A stretch of 64,000 nt of DNA. Origin: Streptomyces iranensis (lineage in GTDB: Bacteria > Actinomycetota > Actinomycetes > Streptomycetales > Streptomycetaceae). The position numbers and the translations under genes are program-made. The stretch spans positions 310,001-374,000 of the forward strand of contig NZ_JAGGLR010000008.1 in NCBI RefSeq assembly GCF_017874715.1, written 5' to 3'. Positions 1 through 9,041 of the stretch are shown piece by piece (position 1 is the first letter of the stretch; each line of letters opens with the position of its first letter). Under the pieces are notes generated by a model. It was given only the letters and a program-made list of their open reading frames with translations, had not been told where the DNA came from and did no database searches.

Positions 1-824
1 TCCCAGCCGTCGTGGGCATGGGTGCACAGGCAGTCCCGGGCGGAGGTCTCCGGGAGCCTGCCCACCGCGTCGAAGAGCACCTCGCGCAGTCGGCCCACGT
101 TCTCCCCGAAGACCTTCAGTACCTCGGTGTGGGTGACGCCCTCGCCGGTCTCGACTCCCGCGTCCAGGTCGGTGACCAGCGTCAACGACGTGTAGCAGAG
201 ACCCAGTTCACGGGCGAGCACCGCCTCCGGGTGGCCCGTCATGCCGACCACCGACCAGCCCTGCGCCGCATGCCAGCGCGATTCGGCGCGGGTGGAGAAG
301 CGTGGTCCCTCGATCACGCACATCGTCCCGCCGTCCACCGGCTCCCAGCCGCGTCCGCGCGCCGCGTCCACGGCCGCCTTCCGGCCCACCGGGCAGTATG
401 GGTCGGCGAATGTGGTGTGCACCACATTCGGGATCCGGCCGTCCGGCAGTTGCTCGCCGTCGAAGTAGGTCTGTGTGCGCCCCTTCGTGCGGTCCACCAG
501 TTGGTCCGGGACGAGCAGCGTCCCAGGTCCGTACTCCGGCTGCAGCCCGCCGACCGCGCACGGGCCGAAGACCTGCCGTACCCCGAGCGAGCGCAGGGCC
601 CAGAGGTTGGCGCGGTAGTTGATGCGGTGCGGCGGCAGATGATGCTTGCGGCCGTGCCGCGGGAGGAAGGCGACCCGTCGCCCCTCGATGTCGCCGAGGA
701 CGAGCGAGTCGCTCGGCGCTCCATAGGGAGTTTCCACGGTGATCTCGGTCACGTCGTCGAGGAACGTGTAGAACCCCGATCCCCCGATGACCCCTATGTC
801 TGCTTGCCTGCTGGTCTCGACCAT
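1..824 (-). CDS. mtnP: S-methyl-5'-thioadenosine phosphorylase (partial at left edge)
   Basis: Purine nucleoside phosphorylase of the MTAP family, which cleaves 5'-methylthioadenosine (a polyamine/SAM by-product) to adenine and methylthioribose-1-phosphate for methionine salvage in the cytoplasm. The read-through gives about 274 residues starting MVETSRQADIGVIGGSGFY. The phosphate-binding GGSGFY lies at residues 14-19, then the RHGRKHHLPPHRIN stretch, and near the end the family signature GMTGHPEAVLARE. The frame is still open at base 1, so the last few residues lie outside the window. The ATG at 824 is the first good start. A closely related purine phosphorylase specificity cannot be excluded. 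Confidence 0.9.
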   Translation of the reverse strand, partial: MVETSRQADIGVIGGSGFYTFLDDVTEITVETPYGAPSDSLVLGDIEGRRVAFLPRHGRKHHLPPHRINYRANLWALRSLGVRQVFGPCAVGGLQPEYGPGTLLVPDQLVDRTKGRTQTYFDGEQLPDGRIPNVVHTTFADPYCPVGRKAAVDAARGRGWEPVDGGTMCVIEGPRFSTRAESRWHAAQGWSVVGMTGHPEAVLARELGLCYTSLTLVTDLDAGVETGEGVTHTEVLKVFGENVGRLREVLFDAVGRLPETSARDCLCTHAHDGW

Positions 825-859
825 GTGATCACCCTAGCCATCCGCGCCCACGCGAACGA

Positions 860-893
860 CACCCCGCCGCTTCCCGGAGGAGGCGGCGGGGTG
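860..893 (-). terminator. Hairpin downstream of fmdB-like gene
   Basis: Perfect 11-bp inverted repeat (860-870 with 883-893, 12-nt loop), GC-rich and just past the stop of the zinc-ribbon gene and before the phosphorylase gene. It has no clear T tract, as is usual in Streptomyces. Likely a transcription terminator or attenuator between the two minus-strand genes. Confidence 0.6.
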
Positions 894-923
894 CCGATGA
901 AGCCGAAGGATCAGGCGGCCGGA

Positions 924-1286
924 TCAGGCGGCCGAACTCGACGTCGAGGACGACGAAGACGACGAGGATGTCGTCGACGACGAAGACGTCGAGGAGGGGG
1001 ACGAGGAAGAGGAGTCCGAGGACGAGGAAGAAGACGACGAGGACGACGAGTCGGAGCTGTCGCTCTTCGCCGCCGGCTTGCTGGAGCTGCCGCTCGAGCT
1101 GCTGGAGGAGGAGCGGCTGTCGTTCCGGTAGAAGCCGGAGCCCTTGAACACGATGCCGACCGCCGAGAACACCTTCTTCAGGCGTCCCTTGCAGTTGGGG
1201 CACTCGGTGAGCGCGTCGTCGCTGAACTTCTGCACCGCCTCGAGGCCCTCGCCGCACTCGGTGCACTGGTACTGGTAGGTCGGCAC
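924..1286 (-). CDS. FmdB-family zinc ribbon protein with long Ser/Asp tail
   Basis: Small FmdB/CxxC-type zinc ribbon protein of 120 aa. The N-terminal ribbon has Cys8, Cys11, Cys29 and Cys32 (TYQYQCTECG ... TECPNCKG). Residues from about 65 to the end are a nearly pure serine tract broken by Asp/Thr/Pro, probably disordered and acidic. The GTG at 1286 is chosen because family members start (M)PTYQY and an AGGAGG lies 6-7 bases upstream. A longer ATG start at 1313 would place the ribosome site inside the CIRCE-like palindrome. The molecular role is not known; the family is named after the formamidase regulator FmdB. Confidence 0.85.
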   Translation of the reverse strand: MPTYQYQCTECGEGLEAVQKFSDDALTECPNCKGRLKKVFSAVGIVFKGSGFYRNDSRSSSSSSSGSSSKPAAKSDSSDSSSSSSSSSSSDSSSSSPSSTSSSSTTSSSSSSSSTSSSAA

Positions 1287-1296
1287 GTTCTTCCTC

Positions 1297-1323
1297 CTGG
1301 CACTCTCACTCAATGAGTGCTAA
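1297..1323 (-). promoter_or_regulatory. CIRCE-like HrcA operator over the ribosome-binding region of the fmdB-like gene
   Basis: On the + strand the arms read CTGGCACTC, then 9 bases, then GAGTGCTAA. The right arm is a perfect match to the CIRCE consensus TTAGCACTC-N9-GAGTGCTAA, the left arm matches 7 of 9, and the spacer is exactly 9. It ends about 10 bases before the GTG start and overlaps the Shine-Dalgarno region, a usual CIRCE position in 5' leaders. It suggests heat-shock control by HrcA. Confidence 0.65.
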
Positions 1324-1420
1324 CGACGCTCCATAGTGCAGTATTCCCGCCCGTCAGTCCACTGGGACGAGACATACGGTGATCGAACACACCGCCTGAG
1401 GCGGCATCCGGCAGGCCCCC

Positions 1421-2908
1421 TCAACCCGCTCCCGTGCCCAGCCACCCCGCCAGTTTCCCGCCCCGGCCCACCGCCCGCAGCCGCCGCTCCGCCGCGTCGC
1501 GCACCGGGTCCGTGGCCACCACCAGCAGCTCGTCGCCGCGCCGCAGCATCGTGGAGGGCAGCGGTACGAAGCTGGTCTCGTCCCGGACCACCAGGGTGAC
1601 CGCGGCCCCTGGGGGCAGCCGCAGCTCGCCGACCTCGACACCGTGCATCTTGGACGACTGGGGGATCGACACCGACAGCAGATGGCCGCGCAGCCGCTCC
1701 AGTGGCGCCGACTCGATGCCCAGGTCGGCCGGTTCGGGTTCCTCCAGCCGCAGCCGGGGTGCGAGCCAGGGCAGCGTCGGCCCCTGGACCAGGGTGTAGA
1801 CGATCACCAGCACGAAGACGATGTTGAAGATCCGGCGGCTGTCGGGCACATCGCTGACGACCGGGATGGTCGCCAGCACGATCGGCACCGCCCCGCGCAG
1901 CCCGGCCCAGGACAGCAGCGCTTTCTCCCGCCAGGGCAGCCGGAACGGCGCCGTACTGACCAGGACCGACACCGGACGGGCCACCACGGTCAGCACCAGC
2001 CCCACCGCGAGGGCGGGCAGGATGTCATCGCCCAGTTCATGCGGGGTGACCAGCAGCCCCAGCAGGACGAACATCCCGATCTGGGCGAGCCAGCCCAGCC
2101 CCTCGGCGAAACCGCGCGTCGCCGGCCAGTGCGGCAGCCGTGCGTTGCCCATGATGAGCGAGGCGAGGTAGACGGCGAGGAAGCCGGACCCGTGCGCCAG
2201 CGAACCCTCCGCATAGGCGGTCACCGCGATGGCGATCACCGCGATCGGGTACAGACCCGAGGCGGGCAGCGCCACATGCCGCAGGCCGTAGGCGCCCAGC
2301 CAGCCGACCGCGATGCCGATCACCGCGCCGATCGCCAGCTCCAGGGCGATCGTGCCGATCAGTGAGTACCAGGACTCCATGGGGCCCTGGCTGGAGAAGG
2401 CGACCACCAGGATCACCACAGGGGCGTCGTTGAAGCCCGACTCGGCCTCCAGGACGCCCGTCAGCCGCTTGGGCAGCGGCACCGTGCGCAGCACCGAGAA
2501 GACCGCCGCCGCGTCCGTGGACGACACCACCGCGCCGATGATCAGCGCCTGCCGCCAGTCCAGTCCCACCACGTAGTGCCCTGCCGCCGCGGTGATCCCC
2601 ACGCTCACCGCGACGCCCACGGTAGACAGGACGGCGGCCGCCGGCAGGGCGGGTTTGATCTCGCCCCACTTCGTGCCCAGACCGCCCTCGGCCAGGATGA
2701 CGACCAGCGCGGCGTAGCCGAGGATCTGCGTCAGCTCGGCGTCGTTGAAGGTGACGCCGATCCCGTCCGTGCCGATGGCGACGCCGATGCCGAGATAGAT
2801 CAGCAGCGTGGGCAGTCCACTGCGCGATGACACCCTTACGGCCGCCACCGCGAAGAGCAGGACGAGGGAGCAGATCAACAGCAGCTCATTGAGGTGGTGA
2901 ACAGTCAG
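1421..2908 (-). CDS. Potassium/proton antiporter, CPA1 family (CvrA/NhaP2-like)
   Basis: Integral membrane cation/proton antiporter of about 495 aa. It has roughly 12 hydrophobic segments across residues 10-400 with the conserved transport-core stretches AESGFNDAPVVILV and WAGLRGAVPIVLATIP. A cytoplasmic TrkA-C-like domain fills the last 80 residues (RGHLLSVSIP ... DELLVVATDPV), which in this family senses ions or nucleotides. It should exchange K+ (or Na+) for H+ and help pH and osmotic homeostasis. A TTG at 2878 gives MICSLVLLF. A CTG at 2908 gives LTVHHLNELLL, the N-terminus I recall for Streptomyces homologues, with AGAAAGG 8 bases upstream, so I prefer 2908. Confidence 0.88.
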   Translation of the reverse strand: MTVHHLNELLLICSLVLLFAVAAVRVSSRSGLPTLLIYLGIGVAIGTDGIGVTFNDAELTQILGYAALVVILAEGGLGTKWGEIKPALPAAAVLSTVGVAVSVGITAAAGHYVVGLDWRQALIIGAVVSSTDAAAVFSVLRTVPLPKRLTGVLEAESGFNDAPVVILVVAFSSQGPMESWYSLIGTIALELAIGAVIGIAVGWLGAYGLRHVALPASGLYPIAVIAIAVTAYAEGSLAHGSGFLAVYLASLIMGNARLPHWPATRGFAEGLGWLAQIGMFVLLGLLVTPHELGDDILPALAVGLVLTVVARPVSVLVSTAPFRLPWREKALLSWAGLRGAVPIVLATIPVVSDVPDSRRIFNIVFVLVIVYTLVQGPTLPWLAPRLRLEEPEPADLGIESAPLERLRGHLLSVSIPQSSKMHGVEVGELRLPPGAAVTLVVRDETSFVPLPSTMLRRGDELLVVATDPVRDAAERRLRAVGRGGKLAGWLGTGAG

Positions 2909-3160
2909 GGGCCGACCCTTTCTCGCGGGAGCGGAGGGAACGCTGCGAAGGGGTCCCCGCCGACCGGAACTTCATTGCCTTACCTAACATTTTACGGGAT
3001 CTTGACGCGAGCCTCCCATGAGAAGGCTTCACCGAGGTGTACGAGCCCGGTCGGTGGCCGGTGCAGGGCGTCAGTCATGACTCCGCGTAGGGGCGGCGAC
3101 AGCGCTGCGCCTATGGTTGCTCCAGCACTCCAGGTTCACCCTGCCCCTCGAAGGACAGCG

Positions 3161-5929
3161 ATGCCCGCCAACACAACCGGCTCTTCTCCCAAAAAGAAGA
3201 AGAGCCGACGTCTCCGCCTGATCGTGATCGCAGTCGTGCTGCTGCTCGTCGGGGGCGTCGGCTACGGCGCGTACTGGAGCATCAGTACAGTTCGAGCCTC
3301 ATTCCCGGAGACCACGGGGTCGCTGCAACTGAAGGGGCTGTCGGGCCCCGTGCAAGTCAAACGTGACGGCTACGGGATACCTCAGATCTACGCCGGCACC
3401 CCCGAGGACCTCTTCCGCGCCCAGGGGTTCGTCCAGGCCCAGGACCGCTTCTGGGAGATGGACGTCCGCCGCCATATGACCGCGGGCCGGCTCTCGGAGA
3501 TGTTCGGTTCCGGCCAGGTGGAGACCGACGCGTTCCTGCGCACCATGGGCTGGCACCGGGTGGCCAAGCAGGAGTACGACACCAAGGTGTCGGCCGCCAC
3601 CAAGAAGAATCTGCGGGCCTACTCCGACGGCGTCAACGCCTACCTCAAGGACCACCAGGGGGACGCGCTCTCCGTCGAGTACGCGGCCCTGGACTTCAAG
3701 AACGACGGCTACAAGCCCGAGAAGTGGACCCCGGTCGACTCGTTGGCATGGCTGAAGGCGATGGCCTGGGACCTGCGCGGCAACATGCAGGACGAGGTGG
3801 ACCGCGCCCTGGCCTCCAACCGGCTCAGCGCCAAGCAGATAGACGAGCTCTACCCGTCCTACCCGTACGGCCGGAACAAGCCGATCGTCCAGGGCGGCGC
3901 CGTCGACGAGGTCACGGACGAGTTCGACCCCAAGGGCACCCCGGCCGGCTCCACGGGCGGCACGGGCGGCACCGGCTCGGTGGACGGAGGGGCCACCGGA
4001 GCCGCTCAGGGGCTGCAGACGCAGCTGTCCTCGCTCTCCAAGACCCTGGACGACGTCCCGGCGCTGCTGGGCCCGAACGGGACCGGTATCGGCTCCAACT
4101 CGTGGGTGGTCTCCGGCAAGTACACGACCACCGGCAAGCCGCTGCTCGCCAACGACCCGCACCTGGCGCCTCAGCTGCCGTCCGTCTGGTACCAGATGGG
4201 GCTGCACTGCAAGCAGGTCAGCAGCGCGTGTCCGTACGACACCGCGGGCTTCACCTTCGCGGGTCTGCCCGGTGTGGTCATAGGTCACAATCAGGACATC
4301 AGCTGGGGCATGACCAACCTCGGCGCCGACGTCAGCGACCTGTACCTGGAGAAGGTCACCTCCGACGGCTATCTCTACGACGGCAAGCAGGTTCCGTTCA
4401 CCACCCGCGAGGAGACCATCAAGGTCGCGGGCGGCGCGAGCCGTAAGATCACCGTCCGCACCACCAACAACGGCCCGATCGTCTCCGACCGCGACGACGA
4501 GCTCGCCGGCGTCGGTAAGAGCGCCCCGGTGGGCACCGGCGCCGATGACGTGGCCCCCGACCGCGGCGACGGCTACGCGGTGGCGCTGAAGTGGACCGCG
4601 CTGACCCCGTCCAACACCATGGACTCGGTCTTCAAGCTCAACACCGCCAAGAACTTCAGCGACTTCCGCAAGGCGGCCCGCGACTTCGCGGTCCCCTCCC
4701 AGAACCTCATCTACGCCGACACCAAGGGCAACATCGGCTATCAGGCGCCCGGCCAGATCCCGGTGCGCTCCAAGGGTGACGGCCGCTACCCGGCGCCCGG
4801 CTGGGACTCGCGCTACAAGTGGAGCAAGTACATCCCGCAGTCGGCGCTGCCCTGGGAGTTCAACCCGGATCGCGGCTATATCGTCACCGCCAACCAGGCC
4901 GTCATAGACAAGAAGAACTACCCGTATCTGCTGACCGACGACTGGGGCTACGGCGCGCGGAGCCAGCGCATCACCGACCTCATCGAGTCGAAGGTCAAGG
5001 ACGGCGGGAAGATCTCCACGGACGACATGCAGTCCCTGCAGATGGACAACAGCAGCGAGATCGCCAAGCTGCTGACGCCCTATCTGCTGAAGATCGACGT
5101 CAAGGACGACTACGTACGCGAGGCCCAGAAGCTGCTGGAGAGCTGGGACTACACCCAGGACTCGGACTCGGCGGCCGCCGCGTACTTCAACGCCGTCTGG
5201 CGCAACACCCTCAAGCTGGCCTTCGGCGACAAGCTCCCCAAGGAGCTGCGGGTCAAGGGGGAGTGCCTGCGGGTGCGCCCGGCCGACGACTCGGGCCCGC
5301 TGGAGGACCTGAACGGCAACGCCCGGCTGGTGCGCGAATGCGGTAAGCGCGACCCCGACATGGCCCAGCCCGACGGCGGTGACCGCTGGTACGAGGTCGT
5401 GCGCAAGATCATCAAGGACCCGAAGAACGACTGGTGGAAGACGGCCGGCACCCGCAACAAGCCCGGCGCCACCAACCGTGACGAGCTGCTGGGACAGGCC
5501 ATGCGGGCCGCGCGCTCGGAGCTCACCGCCAAGCTGGGCAAGGACATCAACAGCTGGAGCTGGGGCCGGCTGCACCGGCTGACGCTGAAGAACCAGACCC
5601 TGGGCACCGACGGCCCCGGCGTGGTGCAGTGGCTCCTCAACCGGGGCCCGTGGAACCTCTCCGGCGGCGAGGCGGCGGTCAACGCCACCGGCTGGAACGC
5701 CGCGGGCGGCTACGACGTCACCTGGGTGCCCTCGATGCGGATGGTCGTCAACCTCGACAACCTCGACAAGTCGCGCTGGATCAACCTCACCGGCGCCTCC
5801 GGCCACGCCTACAACGCGCACTACACGGACCAGACCGAGAAGTGGGCGAAGGGCGAGCTGCTGCCCTGGGCGTTCAACAAGAGCGCCGTGGACAAGTCGA
5901 CGGAGGACGAGCTGGCGCTCACCCCGTAG
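3161..5929 (+). CDS. Penicillin acylase-family (Ntn) amidohydrolase, membrane anchored
   Basis: 922-aa Ntn-hydrolase of the penicillin acylase family, which cleaves amide bonds of N-acyl compounds such as beta-lactams or acyl-homoserine lactones after autoproteolysis into alpha and beta chains. Residues 17-38 form a signal anchor after a lysine-rich N-terminus. The predicted beta-chain nucleophile is Ser312 in GIGSNSWVVSG. The usual NDPHL motif follows shortly after it, and GLPGVVIGHNQDISWGMTN lies further on. A long Gly/Thr-rich spacer precedes the cleavage site. The ATG at 3161 follows AAGGACAG; the frame is open upstream to 2894 but without family similarity. The substrate cannot be told from sequence. 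Confidence 0.9.
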   Translation: MPANTTGSSPKKKKSRRLRLIVIAVVLLLVGGVGYGAYWSISTVRASFPETTGSLQLKGLSGPVQVKRDGYGIPQIYAGTPEDLFRAQGFVQAQDRFWEMDVRRHMTAGRLSEMFGSGQVETDAFLRTMGWHRVAKQEYDTKVSAATKKNLRAYSDGVNAYLKDHQGDALSVEYAALDFKNDGYKPEKWTPVDSLAWLKAMAWDLRGNMQDEVDRALASNRLSAKQIDELYPSYPYGRNKPIVQGGAVDEVTDEFDPKGTPAGSTGGTGGTGSVDGGATGAAQGLQTQLSSLSKTLDDVPALLGPNGTGIGSNSWVVSGKYTTTGKPLLANDPHLAPQLPSVWYQMGLHCKQVSSACPYDTAGFTFAGLPGVVIGHNQDISWGMTNLGADVSDLYLEKVTSDGYLYDGKQVPFTTREETIKVAGGASRKITVRTTNNGPIVSDRDDELAGVGKSAPVGTGADDVAPDRGDGYAVALKWTALTPSNTMDSVFKLNTAKNFSDFRKAARDFAVPSQNLIYADTKGNIGYQAPGQIPVRSKGDGRYPAPGWDSRYKWSKYIPQSALPWEFNPDRGYIVTANQAVIDKKNYPYLLTDDWGYGARSQRITDLIESKVKDGGKISTDDMQSLQMDNSSEIAKLLTPYLLKIDVKDDYVREAQKLLESWDYTQDSDSAAAAYFNAVWRNTLKLAFGDKLPKELRVKGECLRVRPADDSGPLEDLNGNARLVRECGKRDPDMAQPDGGDRWYEVVRKIIKDPKNDWWKTAGTRNKPGATNRDELLGQAMRAARSELTAKLGKDINSWSWGRLHRLTLKNQTLGTDGPGVVQWLLNRGPWNLSGGEAAVNATGWNAAGGYDVTWVPSMRMVVNLDNLDKSRWINLTGASGHAYNAHYTDQTEKWAKGELLPWAFNKSAVDKSTEDELALTP

Positions 5930-6034
5930 CGCCCCATGGAGCACCCAGGGCCCCGCACAGGGCCCCGAAGGGCCCGGTGGCCGTCTGAGGGGCGTTTCCG
6001 CCCCCGGTCGGTCCCGGGCCCGTTCGATCCTCGC

Positions 6035-6075
6035 GGCCCCGCCGACAGGCGCCTCCGGGCGCCTTCAGCGGGGCC
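6035..6075. terminator. Nested hairpin between convergent genes
   Basis: Two nested inverted repeats: an inner 7-bp stem (6047-6053 with 6058-6064) inside an outer 8-bp stem (6035-6042 with 6068-6075). It sits between the convergent penicillin acylase and cyclo-ligase genes and could terminate both directions. Confidence 0.5.
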
Positions 6076-6667
6076 GCGGCGTGAAGCGGTGGAGGTCCGA
6101 CGGCGTCACCGCCGCGTGCACCGGACGGTCGTGGGCCTCCTCGGGCACCTCGTCCAGCAGTTCGCCGTCGTACAGCAGCACCACCAGCGCCGGATCGGCC
6201 CCCGCCGCCGCCAGCCGGGCCAGCACCCGGTCGTACGAGCCGCCGCCGCGGCCCAGCCGCATGCCGCGGCGGTCCACCGCGAGTCCGGGCAGCAGCACCA
6301 CGTCCGCCCCGGTCACCGAATCGGGGCCGAGCCGCGGCCCCTCGGGCTCCAGCAGGCCGCGCCGGGCGGGCGCCAGCCGTCCGGGCCCCTCGTCCTCGCC
6401 CCAGTCGAGATCGTCGTCCTCGAGCAGCACCGGAAGCAGCACCCGGACCCCGCGGGCGCGCAGGGCCTCCCTCAGGGCGTGCGTGGCGGGCTCGCCGCCC
6501 ACGGACACATAGGCCGCCACCGTGGCAGCCCCGGCGAGCTCGGGAAGCTCCAGGGCGCGACACGCCAGAGCGGCGCCGGCCGTCTCGATGTCATCCGCCG
6601 TCAACCTGGACCTCATCGTCAGGTGACGCCTCCGCAATGCGCGCTTACTAGCGTCGGTGTTGATCAC
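6065..6667 (-). CDS. 5-formyltetrahydrofolate cyclo-ligase
   Basis: ATP-dependent conversion of 5-formyl-THF to 5,10-methenyl-THF, returning the folate reserve to one-carbon metabolism. The 200-aa length matches the family. The N-terminal KRALRRRHLTMRSRL helix and the C-terminal signature MRLGRGGGSYDRVLARL (nucleotide/folate binding) are clear. The start is GTG at 6667. It is divergent from galU, as in other Streptomyces; the shared promoter region is only about 80 bp. Confidence 0.9.
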   Translation of the reverse strand: MINTDASKRALRRRHLTMRSRLTADDIETAGAALACRALELPELAGAATVAAYVSVGGEPATHALREALRARGVRVLLPVLLEDDDLDWGEDEGPGRLAPARRGLLEPEGPRLGPDSVTGADVVLLPGLAVDRRGMRLGRGGGSYDRVLARLAAAGADPALVVLLYDGELLDEVPEEAHDRPVHAAVTPSDLHRFTPRPR

Positions 6668-6749
6668 TGGGTGCGCAATCTCCCTGTCTCATGCCATATT
6701 CACCGAATACTCATCATCTGCCCCAAAGGCACCGGATAGGGTTCGGTAC

Positions 6750-7652
6750 ATGACTCAATCGCGTACTCGGATCAGCAAGGCTGTCATCCCTGCCGCGGGA
6801 CTCGGAACCCGCTTTCTTCCGGCCACCAAGGCCACCCCCAAGGAGATGCTGCCGGTCGTCGACAAGCCGGCGATCCAGTACGTCGTCGAGGAAGCAGTCA
6901 CCGCCGGGCTGTCCGACGTTCTCATGGTCACCGGTCGTAACAAGCGACCCCTGGAAGACCACTTCGACCGCAATTACGAGCTCGAAGAGGCCCTGACCCG
7001 TAAGGGCGACGAGACCCGACTCGCCCGCGTCCAGGAGTCCAGCGACCTGGCGACCATGCACTACGTCCGCCAGGGAGACCCCAGGGGCCTCGGCCACGCC
7101 GTGCTCTGTGCCGCCCCGCACGTTGGTGACCAGCCCTTTGCCGTCCTCCTCGGCGACGACCTCATTGATGCCCGTGACCCGCTACTGGCCCGCATGGTCG
7201 ACATCCAGGAGCGGCATGGCGGCAGCGTCATCGCCCTGATGGAGGTGGACCCGGCACAGATCCACCTCTATGGCTGCGCGGCCGTCAAGCCGACCGTGGA
7301 GGACGACGTCGTCCAGGTCACCGGCCTGATTGAGAAGCCCGACCCGGCGGACGCGCCCAGCAACTACGCCGTCATCGGCCGCTATGTGCTCGACCCGGCC
7401 GTCTTCGGGGTGCTGCGCGAGACCGAGCCGGGCCGCGGTGGCGAGATCCAGCTCACCGACGCCCTGCAGGCGCTAGCCTCCAGTCCGGACCTCGGCGGCC
7501 CGGTGCACGGCGTCGTATTCAAGGGACGCCGCTACGACACAGGCGACCGTGGCGACTATCTGCGTGCCATTGTCAGACTCGCGTGCGAACGTGAAGACCT
7601 GGGCCCGGAGTTCCGGGAATGGCTTCGCAGTTACGTCACCGAGGAGATGTAG
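6750..7652 (+). CDS. galU: UTP-glucose-1-phosphate uridylyltransferase
   Basis: Makes UDP-glucose from UTP and glucose-1-phosphate for cell-wall glycans, glycolipids and trehalose/glycogen metabolism. It is 300 aa. The nucleotidyltransferase signature PAAGLGTRFLPATKATPKEM is near residue 12, then DKPAIQYVVEEA, and GHAVLCA with LLGDDLID around the metal/UTP site. The ATG at 6750 directly precedes TQSRTRISKAVIPAAG; an open frame back to 6657 adds only unrelated residues. The glp gene follows at once and the two are probably co-transcribed. Confidence 0.95.
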   Translation: MTQSRTRISKAVIPAAGLGTRFLPATKATPKEMLPVVDKPAIQYVVEEAVTAGLSDVLMVTGRNKRPLEDHFDRNYELEEALTRKGDETRLARVQESSDLATMHYVRQGDPRGLGHAVLCAAPHVGDQPFAVLLGDDLIDARDPLLARMVDIQERHGGSVIALMEVDPAQIHLYGCAAVKPTVEDDVVQVTGLIEKPDPADAPSNYAVIGRYVLDPAVFGVLRETEPGRGGEIQLTDALQALASSPDLGGPVHGVVFKGRRYDTGDRGDYLRAIVRLACEREDLGPEFREWLRSYVTEEM

Positions 7653-7656
7653 CACC

Positions 7657-8976
7657 TTGAGCAGCACCGCAGAACGGGCCGCCGACCGCGGCCCGGACCA
7701 GGACCGGGTCTGGACGGTGGCCGAGCACCTCGACGACATCCTCGGGCACGTCCATCCGCTGGAGCCGATCGAGCTGCAGTTGCTCGAGGCGCAGGGCTGT
7801 GTCCTGGTGGAGGACGTCACCGTCCCCGGCGCGCTTCCGCCGTTCGACAACAGCTCCATGGACGGCTACGCCGTCCGTACGGCTGACGTCGCGGCCGCGA
7901 CCGAGGACCATCCCGCGGTGCTGACCGTCATCGGCGACATCGCGGCGGGCAGCGGTGACCTGCCCGCCGTGGGTCCGGGCGAGGCGGCCCGGATCATGAC
8001 CGGTGCCCCGGTCCCGCCCGGCGGCCAGGCCATCGTCCCCGTCGAGTGGACCGACGGCGGCCTCGACAGCGGACCGGTCACCCATATGCCCGCGCGGGGC
8101 TCGGACCCCCACGGCGGCAGCGGCAGGGTGCGCGTCTTCCGCCCGGCACGGGAGGGCCAGCACGTGCGCACCCGGGGCAGCGACGCGGACGCGGGCGAGC
8201 TCGCGCTGCGCGCCGGCACGGTCCTGGGCGCCTCGCAGCTCGGGCTGCTGGCCGCGCTCGGCCGCGCCACCGTGATGGTGCGGCCCCGGCCGCGGGTGGT
8301 GGTGCTCTCCACCGGCAGCGAGCTGGTCCAGCCCGGTGAGGAGGCGGGCCCCGGCCGGATCCACGACTCCAACAGCTTCCAGCTCACGGCCGCCGCCCGG
8401 GAGGCCGGCGCGATCGCCTACCGGGTGGGCGCGGTGGCCGACGACGCCGCCACGCTGCGCGCCGCCGTCGAGGACCAGCTGGTCCGCGCCGACATCGTCG
8501 TCACCAGCGGCGGCGTCAGCGTCGGCGCCTACGACGTGGTCAAGGAGGCGATGCACGAGGTGCACTTCCGCAAGCTGGCCATGCAGCCCGGCAAGCCCCA
8601 GGGCTTCGGCCGCGTCGGCCCGGAGAACACCCCGCTGATGGCCCTGCCCGGCAACCCGGTGAGCTCGTACGTCTCCTTCGAGCTCTTCGTGCGCCCCGTC
8701 ATCCGCACCATGCTGGGCAGCGCCGACGTCCACCGCACCACCGTCCAGGCGGTCTGCCCCGAGGGCGTCGCCTCCTCGCCGAAAGACAGGCGCCAGTTCC
8801 TGCGCGGCTGGTACGAACCGGCCACGCTCGACGGCCCGGCCACCGTCAGCCCGGTGGGCGGCGCGGGATCGCACCTGATCAAGGCCATGGCGCACGCCAA
8901 CGCGCTGATCGTCGTCCCCGAGGACGTCACCCAGGTCGCCCCCGGCGCCGAGGTGGACGTCGTCCTGCTGGCCTAG
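7657..8976 (+). CDS. glp: Gephyrin-like molybdotransferase Glp (MoeA family)
   Basis: 439-aa MoeA/gephyrin-like protein. The family inserts molybdate into adenylylated molybdopterin. In Corynebacterium the paralogue Glp was reported to work with the membrane receptor GlpR in cell division. Features are PFDNSSMDGYAVR (residues 62-74), the MoCF-binding core SGGVSVGAYDVVKEAM and the following LPGNPVSSYVSFELFV. The TTG start at 7657 lies 10 bases after GAGGAG and only 4 bases after the galU stop. It clusters with moaC and mog and with the SepX/GlpR homologue 1.9 kb downstream, so a division role is as likely as a cofactor role. Confidence 0.85.
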   Translation: MSSTAERAADRGPDQDRVWTVAEHLDDILGHVHPLEPIELQLLEAQGCVLVEDVTVPGALPPFDNSSMDGYAVRTADVAAATEDHPAVLTVIGDIAAGSGDLPAVGPGEAARIMTGAPVPPGGQAIVPVEWTDGGLDSGPVTHMPARGSDPHGGSGRVRVFRPAREGQHVRTRGSDADAGELALRAGTVLGASQLGLLAALGRATVMVRPRPRVVVLSTGSELVQPGEEAGPGRIHDSNSFQLTAAAREAGAIAYRVGAVADDAATLRAAVEDQLVRADIVVTSGGVSVGAYDVVKEAMHEVHFRKLAMQPGKPQGFGRVGPENTPLMALPGNPVSSYVSFELFVRPVIRTMLGSADVHRTTVQAVCPEGVASSPKDRRQFLRGWYEPATLDGPATVSPVGGAGSHLIKAMAHANALIVVPEDVTQVAPGAEVDVVLLA

Positions 8977-9041
8977 CCGCGGACCGCGGCGGGTACGGTG
9001 TCGTCCCACACAGGAGCCACCTGGCCCGGACCGGGAGAACG

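Noticed and set aside
3299..5944. Long minus-strand open frame (881 codons)
   Set aside because: Antisense shadow of the penicillin acylase gene; composition is Val/Leu/Arg/Gly filler with no domain and no ribosome site.
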